Assembly: GCA_019245255.1 (NCBI GenBank)
Contig: JAFARV010000131.1
Coordinates: 1 to 6,260, forward strand
Length of the DNA: 6,260 nt
Direction: 5' to 3'
Origin: Acidobacteriaceae bacterium
Lineage (GTDB): Bacteria; Acidobacteriota; Terriglobia; Bryobacterales; Bryobacteraceae
Part shown: positions 1 to 5,971 of the stretch, piece by piece
Layout: every line of letters begins with the position of its first letter
How positions within the stretch are numbered: position 1 is the first letter of the stretch
Translations under genes and position numbers: made by a program
The notes under the pieces: generated by a model
The model's database searches: none
What the model was told of the DNA's origin: nothing
Seen by the model: the letters and a program-made list of their open reading frames with translations, nothing else

Positions 1-1623
1 GCACATTTCCTGCCCGCCACCTATCTGTTTCAAGGTGTAAATTCGATCGCCATCACTCATGCCCCGATCACCTCGAACTGGCAATCGGTCATGGCCCTTC
101 TGGTCACGCTCGTCGTCGGCTGCTTCGTAGCCTTGAAACTCTTCCGCTGGGAAAAGGAAGAAAAGATCAGCGGCCGCTCGAAGCTCTGGATTCTCGCCGT
201 TCTCGCTCCATTTTTCATCCTGGGTGCGCGCGAGGCAATCACTAAGCAAGGCCTCGAGAACGAAAAGATCCTGGCGCGCGAAACTCGCCGGAACCGCTCC
301 ATCCTGTTTCAAAACGTCCGCATCTTTAGCGGCGACGGCACCGTCATCTCAAACGGTGCCGTGCTGATCGGCAATGGAAAGATCGTCCAGGTCTTTCCGC
401 ATCCGCCGGTCAATACCAAGTCTCTCAATGCCGAAGTGCGCGAGGAACAAGGAAGGACGCTGCTGCCGGGGCTGATCGACATGCATGTTCACATAGGCGC
501 ACCCGGCGGCTTTTACAACGACACGTCCAAGTACGCGGATCCGAACTTGCAGGCCAGACGTCTGGCGGCCTATCTATACTGCGGGATCACGGCCGTGCGG
601 AGCACCGGCGACTGGCTTGATCAAAGTCTGAAGCTGCGGCAGCGCGTCAATTCAGGCGCGTATCTCGGCGCAGAGTTCTACGCATACGGTCCGCTGTTCA
701 CAGCTCCGGGAGGCCATCCTACCGAGATACTCGGTTCCTTGCCACAGGCCATCAGAAGCATGGGCGAGCAGCAGTTCATTCGCCTGCCAAAATCGCCCGA
801 AGAAGCGCGGCAGCAGGTCGATGCGCTGAAGGCCGCCGGAGTGGACGGCATTAAGGCCGTGCTCGAAGCCGGTTCTCCCCAGTGGCAGCTCTTTAACAGG
901 CTCGACACTCGCATCTACGACGCCGTCATTGCGGAGGCGATCAAAGATAGACTGCCCACAGCCACTCACACCGGGAGCGCCGCCGATGTTGCAGATGCTG
1001 TCAACGCCGGTACGAACAGTGTTGAGCACGGCTCTTTGAAAGACAAAATCCCGGATCAACTGTTCGCGCGCATGAAACAAAAAGGCATTGCGTACGACCC
1101 GACTCTGAGCGTCGCCGAAGCGGTGGTTGCTTCGAGAACCGGCAGTATGGAATCGCTCGACGATTCACTGCTGCAACGCGCCGCCCCGGCCGATCTCATT
1201 TCAGATACCCGCAGTTGGCTCCAAAAGCAGAAAGCGCAGAATCCAAACGATTACAAGACGTTCCTGACTCTGGTCCGGCAAAATCTCTTGAACGCCTACC
1301 GCAGCGGAGTGCTTTTGATTGTGGGTTCTGACGCCGGCAACACTCTCGTCATTCACGGCCCCACCGTTCAGCGCGAGATGGAACTTTGGGTAAACGCCGG
1401 TATCCCGCCTGCCGTTGCCCTGACCGCGGCAACCTTCAACGCGGCCAAAGTGTTGCGTGCGGAAAAACGCCTCGGCTTGATAAAGGAGGGATACGACGCA
1501 ACATTAGTTCTTGTGGATGGCGACCCGATTCAGGACATCAGCGCAACCGAGCGCATTTCCGATGTCTTCCTCAAAGGCGAAGAAGTCCCTCGTTGGGATC
1601 TGTTCAATCAGGACAAGAAATGA
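1..1623 (+). CDS. ABC-2 permease-amidohydrolase fusion protein, 5' end outside window
   Basis: The frame is open from base 1 to the TGA at 1621-1623, giving 540 visible residues. The C-terminal ~470 residues form an amidohydrolase-superfamily domain that hydrolyses an unknown amide, ester or cyclic substrate. Visible metal and catalytic residues are the HxH of DMHVHIG (His codons at 484 and 490), the Lys of DGIKAV (853, likely the carboxylated bridging Lys), His of THTG (967), His of VEHGS (1027) and Asp of GSDAG (1330). The opening residues AHFLPATYLFQGVNSI, a helix (LLVTLVVGCFVALKLF) and FRWEKEEK resemble the end of an ABC-2 permease; a further helix, WILAVLAPFFILGA, precedes the hydrolase. 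An ATG at 91 could be called as a start, but it has no Shine-Dalgarno and the frame reads well through it, so I take it as internal. The hydrolase is therefore membrane-tethered, probably on the periplasmic face (inference). Hydrolase call is firm; fusion call is moderate. Confidence 0.85.
   Translation, partial: AHFLPATYLFQGVNSIAITHAPITSNWQSVMALLVTLVVGCFVALKLFRWEKEEKISGRSKLWILAVLAPFFILGAREAITKQGLENEKILARETRRNRSILFQNVRIFSGDGTVISNGAVLIGNGKIVQVFPHPPVNTKSLNAEVREEQGRTLLPGLIDMHVHIGAPGGFYNDTSKYADPNLQARRLAAYLYCGITAVRSTGDWLDQSLKLRQRVNSGAYLGAEFYAYGPLFTAPGGHPTEILGSLPQAIRSMGEQQFIRLPKSPEEARQQVDALKAAGVDGIKAVLEAGSPQWQLFNRLDTRIYDAVIAEAIKDRLPTATHTGSAADVADAVNAGTNSVEHGSLKDKIPDQLFARMKQKGIAYDPTLSVAEAVVASRTGSMESLDDSLLQRAAPADLISDTRSWLQKQKAQNPNDYKTFLTLVRQNLLNAYRSGVLLIVGSDAGNTLVIHGPTVQREMELWVNAGIPPAVALTAATFNAAKVLRAEKRLGLIKEGYDATLVLVDGDPIQDISATERISDVFLKGEEVPRWDLFNQDKK
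1610..1623 (+). promoter_or_regulatory. Shine-Dalgarno and ATGA stop/start overlap
   Basis: AGGA at 1610-1613 lies six bases before the ATG at 1620-1622. The ATG overlaps the TGA stop of the upstream amidohydrolase gene at 1621-1623. This arrangement fixes the start of the pseudouridine synthase and predicts translational coupling within one transcript. The frame is open further upstream, but that stretch lies inside the amidohydrolase gene and does not resemble the family. Confidence 0.7.
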
Positions 1624-2372
1624 AGGAAGGCCAGCGGAAATTGAAAACGCTGGATCGAGTCCTCTCAAAGGCCGGTGCGGGTTCGAGAACCGAGGCACGC
1701 AGTTGGATCGGCGGCGGTCGCGTCCGCGTAAATGGAAAACTGATCCAGACGCCCGATCACTGGGTTGATCTCGGCCGCGACAAGGTGACGCTGGATGGGA
1801 AACCCGTCGTCTCCGCTCAGCGCCGCTACATTCTGCTTTATAAGCCGAAAGGCTATCTCGCAACATATCGTGATCCGCAGGGCCGGCCGACTATTTACAG
1901 CCTCATTCCCGAAGTCGGGCAATTTGTCGGGACCGTCGGAAGACTAGATCTCAACACCTCCGGCCTCCTGCTCCTCACGAACGACAACGATCTCGCCGAA
2001 GCCATCACAAATCCGGAACATGAGTTGCCGAAGACCTATCTGGTGAAAGCTTCGACGCTGCTGTCCGGCGAGCAGTTAGACCAGCTTGCCCAAGGCGTGG
2101 AATTGAGCGACGGCCTGACCCGTCCAGGTATCGTTAAGCGCCTGCGCGATTCCGGCAAATACACGTTTCTCGAACTGACAATCACCGAAGGGCGCAACCG
2201 TCAGGTCCGGCGGATGATCGAACATGTGGGGAGCAAAGTCCTGAAGCTTGTGCGAACCAGCATCGGGCCGTTGACGCTCGAGGGTCTGACGATCGGCCAG
2301 TGGCGCGAACTAACATCCGACGAAGTCAAAATCTTGAAGAAAGCCTGCTCGAGACCGAGGAGACAACGTTAG
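1620..2372 (+). CDS. RsuA/RluB-family rRNA pseudouridine synthase
   Basis: This 250-residue cytoplasmic enzyme isomerises a specific uridine in ribosomal RNA to pseudouridine. Residues ~9-55 are an S4 RNA-binding domain (LDRVLSKAGAGSRTEARSWI, then VRVNGK). Residues ~70-235 are the catalytic domain, with YILLYKPKGYL, the signature GRLDLNTSGLLLLTND carrying catalytic Asp110, KTYLVKA, and the family's EGRNRQVRRMIEHVG box at 190-204, followed by GQWREL. Length and motif order fit single-S4 RsuA/RluB proteins; the general layout resembles Bacillus-type RluB more than RluA/RluD. Sequence alone does not settle whether the target is 23S or 16S rRNA, so no symbol is given. The tail is basic (SRPRRQR). 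It is the second gene of a coupled pair with the amidohydrolase, and its TAG stop interlocks with the stop of the convergent gene. Confidence 0.93.
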   Translation: MKEGQRKLKTLDRVLSKAGAGSRTEARSWIGGGRVRVNGKLIQTPDHWVDLGRDKVTLDGKPVVSAQRRYILLYKPKGYLATYRDPQGRPTIYSLIPEVGQFVGTVGRLDLNTSGLLLLTNDNDLAEAITNPEHELPKTYLVKASTLLSGEQLDQLAQGVELSDGLTRPGIVKRLRDSGKYTFLELTITEGRNRQVRRMIEHVGSKVLKLVRTSIGPLTLEGLTIGQWRELTSDEVKILKKACSRPRRQR

Positions 2373-4444
2373 CGTGTCGCTCCGGTGCCCGGCATTTTCA
2401 AGACTTGGAATAAGTTGTTGTAGTCATCCGTCCAGATGCGCATGTTCCGGCGAGCTTCGAAAGGAATCGTGTGATGCTTGATTCCCTCGTTCTGCAGGAT
2501 CGTCGAATTCCGTGTGACCAGCACCCAGTCCGCGGCAAGAATCAAACTGTCCTCGTCCACATGGTTGTGTACGAGCACTGCCCGATATCCCGCCTGCTCG
2601 GCAAGTGTCCGCACTACGTCCGCGAGATCGAGATACTGGTTCGAAACGTGGAACGCCAACACTCCATCGGGCTTTAGATGGCGCCGATACAGCTCGAACG
2701 CCTCGCGAGTCAGAAGGTGGACGGGTACCGCGTCCCCAGAGAATGCATCCAGCGCGAGGACATCAAAGGGCATCGGCGTCTCGCGCTCGAGCGAAAGCCG
2801 CGCGTCGCCCGTAACGATTTCTACTTTTGCCTTCGTCTCCCGCAAGTAGAAGAAAAGGGACCCGGCAATATCCTCGACTTGAGGATTGATCTCGTAGAAA
2901 CGAAATGTATCGCCGGTATCGCCATAGGCGGCGACGGTCCCGACTCCGAGTCCAACCACTCCCACGCGCTTCGGATGCGGAGAACAGTCGCGGAGCAGAA
3001 TGCCCACGCCAGAGTCCGGTCCATAATATGTAGTCGGCCGCAAACGCCCTGGAATCCGGACAAATTGCGCCCCATGTTCGATGGTGCCGTTATACAAAGT
3101 CCTACTCTGCATCGGCCCCGCGTGAGGAGTTTGCACGACGCGAAGCGAACCGTAGAAGCTGCGCACCAGGGTCAATGCGTTTTCATCGAAGCCCCGGACG
3201 TTTGCGATGAACACTGCCGCCATGCCCGCCGTCATCGCTGCCCAGAGCAGCCGGGTATTCCACCCATCCGGCCAGCTCACAAGCAGCGCGAGTCCCGCCG
3301 TTACAACAAGAGTGAACGGCAGCTCATACAGCCCTTTGAAGAACTGAGGGGCGATCAGCCCGACGAACACAGCTCCGATCGCTCCGCCCGCCGTGATCGC
3401 CACGTAGAAAGTAGTGAGGTTCGAGGGATCGGGTCTGCGACGATACAGCTCTGAGTGACAAAACATCGCCCCGGCGAATAGCCCGGCAAGCAATGCCGGA
3501 ACTGCCACCGGGATCGCCTCGATGGCGTTGATGTCGTAAATTGCATATCCGAGCACGCCCAGCCCAAACGCCAAAACTCGCAGCCAAAGGGGACGGCTGC
3601 GGCCGCCGAATTCGCTGAATGCAACGATAAAGGTCATCAGATACGTCGCAAGCGGCAGTATCCACAACAAAGGGACAGGCGCGACATTCTGCGTCAGATA
3701 GTTCGTAACTGAAAGCAGCAGCATCGAGCCGCAGGCCGAGAGCGCGAGCCAAAAGGCCAGATTTCGGGTATCAAGCGATCCAGCCCGTTCGCGGGCTTTG
3801 CCCGCGTTCCCTTCACTCCGTGAGGACCAGGCTGCAGCAATACAGACTCCCGCGAACCACACGTAGGCAGCCGACCAGAGAACACGCTGCTCGCGCATCG
3901 AGAAACGCGGTTCGATCAGCAGCGGATATGCAAACAAGGCTGCAAATGATGCAGCGTTCGACAATGCGAAGAGTTTGTATGGCGCACGCAGTCCGGAACG
4001 AGCTGCCCAATGCTGCAGCAGCGGGCTTGTCGCCGACAGGACGGTAAACGGCAGCCCTATGCTGAGCGCCAACATCAGCAATATCGAGCGGATCGGGTGA
4101 TCGGAGCTTCCCGTTGCCCAGCGGCTCGCAGGCCCGATTGGAAGCAAGAGCAGTGAGCAGGCAAGCACTGCCGTGTGAAGCCGCCTTTGTGCGGCTGCAC
4201 TCAATCGCAACGAAAGCTGCTGAGAATACGCGTAGCCGGCAAGAAGAACGGTTTGAAAAAATACAAGGCACGTCGCCCACACAGCCGCCGTTCCGCCAAA
4301 CCACGGCAGAATACGCTTGGCTACGATCGGCTCCAGTGAAAAGAGCAAGAACGAGCCCAGAAAAACAGCAAGCCCACACCAGACGGGTCTGGTTCGTTGC
4401 TCTGGAAGTTGATCACTCGAAACAGCGCTTTGCGGCTGAGGCAA
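2369..4444 (-). CDS. Polytopic membrane protein with C-terminal spermidine-synthase-like domain
   Basis: This 691-residue protein has about twelve hydrophobic segments between residues ~22 and 416, then a soluble C-terminal domain. It matches the family often annotated 'fused MFS/spermidine synthase'. The early box SLEPIVAKRILPWFGG (36-51) is typical. The C-terminal half has YNGTIEHGAQ (451-460), TYYGPDSGVG (472-481), the nucleotide-binding loop VGLGVGT (497-503), the acidic residue of YEIN (Glu518), GDAR (547-550), LDAFSGDAVPVHLL (565-578) and WTDDYNNLFQVL (671-682). These indicate a Rossmann fold able to bind S-adenosylmethionine or its decarboxylated form. The SpeE GGGDG loop is replaced by GLGVGT, so aminopropyl transfer is unproven. 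The start is TTG (4442-4444): an in-frame TGA lies at 4448-4450 and no ATG, GTG or TTG follows before the first membrane helix. No strong Shine-Dalgarno is seen. A charged linker (~208-228) splits the membrane region. Confidence 0.88.
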   Translation of the reverse strand: MPQPQSAVSSDQLPEQRTRPVWCGLAVFLGSFLLFSLEPIVAKRILPWFGGTAAVWATCLVFFQTVLLAGYAYSQQLSLRLSAAAQRRLHTAVLACSLLLLPIGPASRWATGSSDHPIRSILLMLALSIGLPFTVLSATSPLLQHWAARSGLRAPYKLFALSNAASFAALFAYPLLIEPRFSMREQRVLWSAAYVWFAGVCIAAAWSSRSEGNAGKARERAGSLDTRNLAFWLALSACGSMLLLSVTNYLTQNVAPVPLLWILPLATYLMTFIVAFSEFGGRSRPLWLRVLAFGLGVLGYAIYDINAIEAIPVAVPALLAGLFAGAMFCHSELYRRRPDPSNLTTFYVAITAGGAIGAVFVGLIAPQFFKGLYELPFTLVVTAGLALLVSWPDGWNTRLLWAAMTAGMAAVFIANVRGFDENALTLVRSFYGSLRVVQTPHAGPMQSRTLYNGTIEHGAQFVRIPGRLRPTTYYGPDSGVGILLRDCSPHPKRVGVVGLGVGTVAAYGDTGDTFRFYEINPQVEDIAGSLFFYLRETKAKVEIVTGDARLSLERETPMPFDVLALDAFSGDAVPVHLLTREAFELYRRHLKPDGVLAFHVSNQYLDLADVVRTLAEQAGYRAVLVHNHVDEDSLILAADWVLVTRNSTILQNEGIKHHTIPFEARRNMRIWTDDYNNLFQVLKMPGTGATR
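3782..3806. repeat. Two overlapping, mutually exclusive GC-rich palindromes
   Basis: On the plus strand, AGCCCG (3782-3787), loop TTCG, CGGGCT (3792-3797) forms a perfect six-base stem. CGCGGGC (3790-3796), loop TTT, GCCCGCG (3800-3806) forms a perfect seven-base stem. They share bases 3790-3797, so only one can fold at a time. They lie inside the membrane synthase gene, in the charged linker around residues 213-221. This could be a REP-like dispersed element tolerated in a loop, or chance in GC-rich coding DNA. Confidence 0.45.
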
Positions 4445-4505
4445 TCTTCAGCCTACCCGAGCGCTCCCATACAACACCTCAGACGGATACGATGGATAAA
4501 AGCCT
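4445..4505. promoter_or_regulatory. Divergent intergenic spacer, presumed promoters for both sides
   Basis: These 61 bases separate the leftward membrane synthase gene (TTG at 4444) from the rightward DUF362 gene (ATG at 4506). Both genes need transcription signals, so promoters should lie here or just inside the neighbouring coding regions. TACGAT at 4488-4493 is a possible minus-10 for the rightward gene, but no good minus-35 sits upstream of it. GGAT at 4494-4497 is the only, weak, Shine-Dalgarno-like sequence before the ATG. No operator palindrome is obvious. Confidence 0.3.
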
Positions 4506-5690
4506 ATGAAACCTCGATGCTCGCGCTCCTCCCTCACCCGGCGAGACTTACTCGCTGCGGCTGCCGCCGCTCCTGCAACCGCGCTAACCGCTTCCCGCCT
4601 CGCGGCGGCGAATGCCCCATCGAGTTCCGTCAGCATCGTTCGCTGCCGAACATACGATGACTTCCACCGGCAACTCGCGACAGCGTTCAACAACGTTGGC
4701 GGAATCGAAAAGCTGGTCCGTGGCAAGACAGTTGCAATAAAGCTCAATCTCACCGGCGGCCCGGACGCATTCCCGGTATCACCAGCGCTTCCGTTCCGGA
4801 CGGATGCACGTACGCTTACGGCTACTGTTGCGCTGCTCGCTCAGGCTGGCGCTCGCCGGGTCCGAATTATTGAGAGCTTCTTTCCCGCATCGCAAGATCT
4901 GGCGCTGTGGAGCCGGTACGGCATCGACGTCAACGGGATCGGCAAGTTGGGCGTGCCGGTCGTATGGGACAACGTGCAGAACCTCGGTCCTTACAAAAGC
5001 TACACGCGTCTGAAGGTTCCAAGCGGCGGGCTAATGTATCCCTCCTACGACATGAACCAGGCTCTCGTCGACTGCGACGTCTATTTTTCGCTTGCCAAGA
5101 TGAAAGATCACGGCACAGCAGGCGTGACGCTTTCGATGAAGAATAATTTCGGCAATTCCCCTTGCTCGCTATACGGCGGGGACTGTGGACCGGACGGAAA
5201 CGAACAACCGACCGAGGTCCGTGTCGCGGTTCTCCACCGGGGAACGACTAAGGCGCCGAAGGGCGTCGCTCCCGAACTCGATCCGAACTCACCGCGTGAC
5301 CCAGGATACCGAGTCCCGCGCGTCACGGTCGATCAGGTCGGAATCCGGCCGATTGATGTCGCGATTATCGATGGTGTTGAAACGGTTCGCGGCGGCGAGG
5401 GCCCCTGGCTCCGCGGGTTGGAAAAGATGACGCCCGGGGTCATTGTTGTAGGACGCAACCCTGTGTGCACCGATTCCGTTGCAATGGCAGTTATGGGCTA
5501 CAATCCGCGTGCAGACCGGGGCACGGCGCCTTTCCACGTTGGCGATAATCACCTAAAGCTTGCCGAATCAGTCGGATTAGGCACGACTGATTTGACCCGT
5601 ATTGAAGTCGTGGGCCTTTCAATCGATGCGGCACGAATCAATTTCGGTCCAGGTGCCGTGGGCAAGAAATTAAATGAGTTGAAATCGTAA
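4506..5690 (+). CDS. Tat-exported DUF362 domain protein
   Basis: This 394-residue protein opens with a twin-arginine signal: T11-R12-R13-D14-L15-L16, an Ala-rich hydrophobic core (~17-30), and a plausible cleavage site after ANA (35-37). It is therefore expected to be exported folded to the periplasm. The mature part matches DUF362: VAIKLNLTGG (76-85), DARTLTATVALLAQAGARRV (100-119), the central KDHGTAGVTLSMKNNFG (200-216), IIDGVETVRGGEGP (287-300) and a C-terminal VVGRNPVCTDSVAMAVMG (314-331). The biochemical role of DUF362 is not settled, although some members are fused to ferredoxin-like iron-sulfur domains. This one has no CxxCxxC cluster motif and ends soon after the DUF362 core. ATG 4506 is the first possible start after an in-frame TAA at 4497-4499. 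A Tat signal usually implies a cofactor or early folding, but none can be named. Confidence 0.88.
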   Translation: MKPRCSRSSLTRRDLLAAAAAAPATALTASRLAAANAPSSSVSIVRCRTYDDFHRQLATAFNNVGGIEKLVRGKTVAIKLNLTGGPDAFPVSPALPFRTDARTLTATVALLAQAGARRVRIIESFFPASQDLALWSRYGIDVNGIGKLGVPVVWDNVQNLGPYKSYTRLKVPSGGLMYPSYDMNQALVDCDVYFSLAKMKDHGTAGVTLSMKNNFGNSPCSLYGGDCGPDGNEQPTEVRVAVLHRGTTKAPKGVAPELDPNSPRDPGYRVPRVTVDQVGIRPIDVAIIDGVETVRGGEGPWLRGLEKMTPGVIVVGRNPVCTDSVAMAVMGYNPRADRGTAPFHVGDNHLKLAESVGLGTTDLTRIEVVGLSIDAARINFGPGAVGKKLNELKS

Positions 5691-5744
5691 GTACGATGAC
5701 GTTTTTACGTTGAATTCCATACGAAGAAGCGTCAGTATCTCTGT
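5691..5744. other. Short intergenic gap, no clear signal
   Basis: These 54 bases separate the DUF362 stop from the zinc-ribbon start. There is a small T-rich stretch (5702-5706) flanked by ACGT on both sides, but the stem is only four bases and is not GC-rich, so I do not call a terminator. No strong promoter is visible. Read-through from the DUF362 gene is possible. Confidence 0.4.
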
Positions 5745-5957
5745 ATGAGCAGTACGGCTTCAACGAATCCGAAATACAACGGCACTCATCCCTGCCCGCA
5801 GTGCGGAGCGGTATCTCATTGGACCTGTATGGACGAGCAACGGCTCGTCATTCGTGTTGATTGCAACGGGCCATGCGGCACATTCGAGAACACGTATGCG
5901 GAACTTCAATCCAAGCCGCAGTTCCATCGCACCACGCCAACCGTGCTGACGCACTAG
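5745..5957 (+). CDS. Small zinc-ribbon-like protein of unknown function
   Basis: This 70-residue protein is not recognised as a named family. It has C17-P-Q-C20-G, then C28, then VDC40-N-G-P-C44-G, so two paired-cysteine knuckles (CxxC and CxxxC) about 20 residues apart, as in a zinc ribbon. H15, H25, W26 and an aliphatic strand (LVIRV, 34-38) fit a small beta-hairpin fold. The N-terminus (MSSTASTNPKYN) and C-terminus (from about Q55) look disordered. ATG 5745 is the first start after an in-frame TGA at 5697-5699. Its ribosome-binding site is poor: GAAGAAG lies about 15 bases away. It has no signal peptide, so it is cytoplasmic and could bind nucleic acid or protein. The cysteine spacing makes chance coding unlikely. 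The VOC gene starts 14 bases after its stop. Confidence 0.65.
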   Translation: MSSTASTNPKYNGTHPCPQCGAVSHWTCMDEQRLVIRVDCNGPCGTFENTYAELQSKPQFHRTTPTVLTH

Positions 5958-5971
5958 CCTGCAAGCTTTCA

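Noticed and set aside
652..1080. 142-residue minus-strand frame antisense to the amidohydrolase
   Set aside because: It covers the catalytic Lys and His codons of the plus-strand enzyme and has no family resemblance of its own.
1386..1619. In-frame upstream extension of the pseudouridine synthase
   Set aside because: It lies wholly inside the amidohydrolase gene, has an arginine/cysteine-rich composition without family similarity, and the ATGA start at 1620 has a ribosome-binding site.
91..1623. Amidohydrolase starting at the ATG at 91
   Set aside because: No Shine-Dalgarno precedes it, and the frame is open to base 1 with permease-like residues, so this ATG is probably internal.
2678..3454. 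258-residue plus-strand frame antisense to the membrane synthase gene
   Set aside because: Its sequence is low in hydrophobic residues and has no recognisable motif; the opposite strand carries conserved motifs throughout. It is a shadow frame.
3813..4379. 188-residue minus-strand frame overlapping the membrane region
   Set aside because: It is an alternate frame of the same strand as the membrane synthase gene, rich in Cys/Arg/Ser, without domain similarity.
4397..4660. 87-residue plus-strand frame across the divergent spacer
   Set aside because: It overlaps two well-supported genes in other frames and is Arg/Cys-rich with no motif.
5698..5712. Possible terminator after the DUF362 gene (ACGT, T-run, ACGT)
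   Set aside because: The stem is four bases and not GC-rich, and the T-run is in the loop rather than after the stem.
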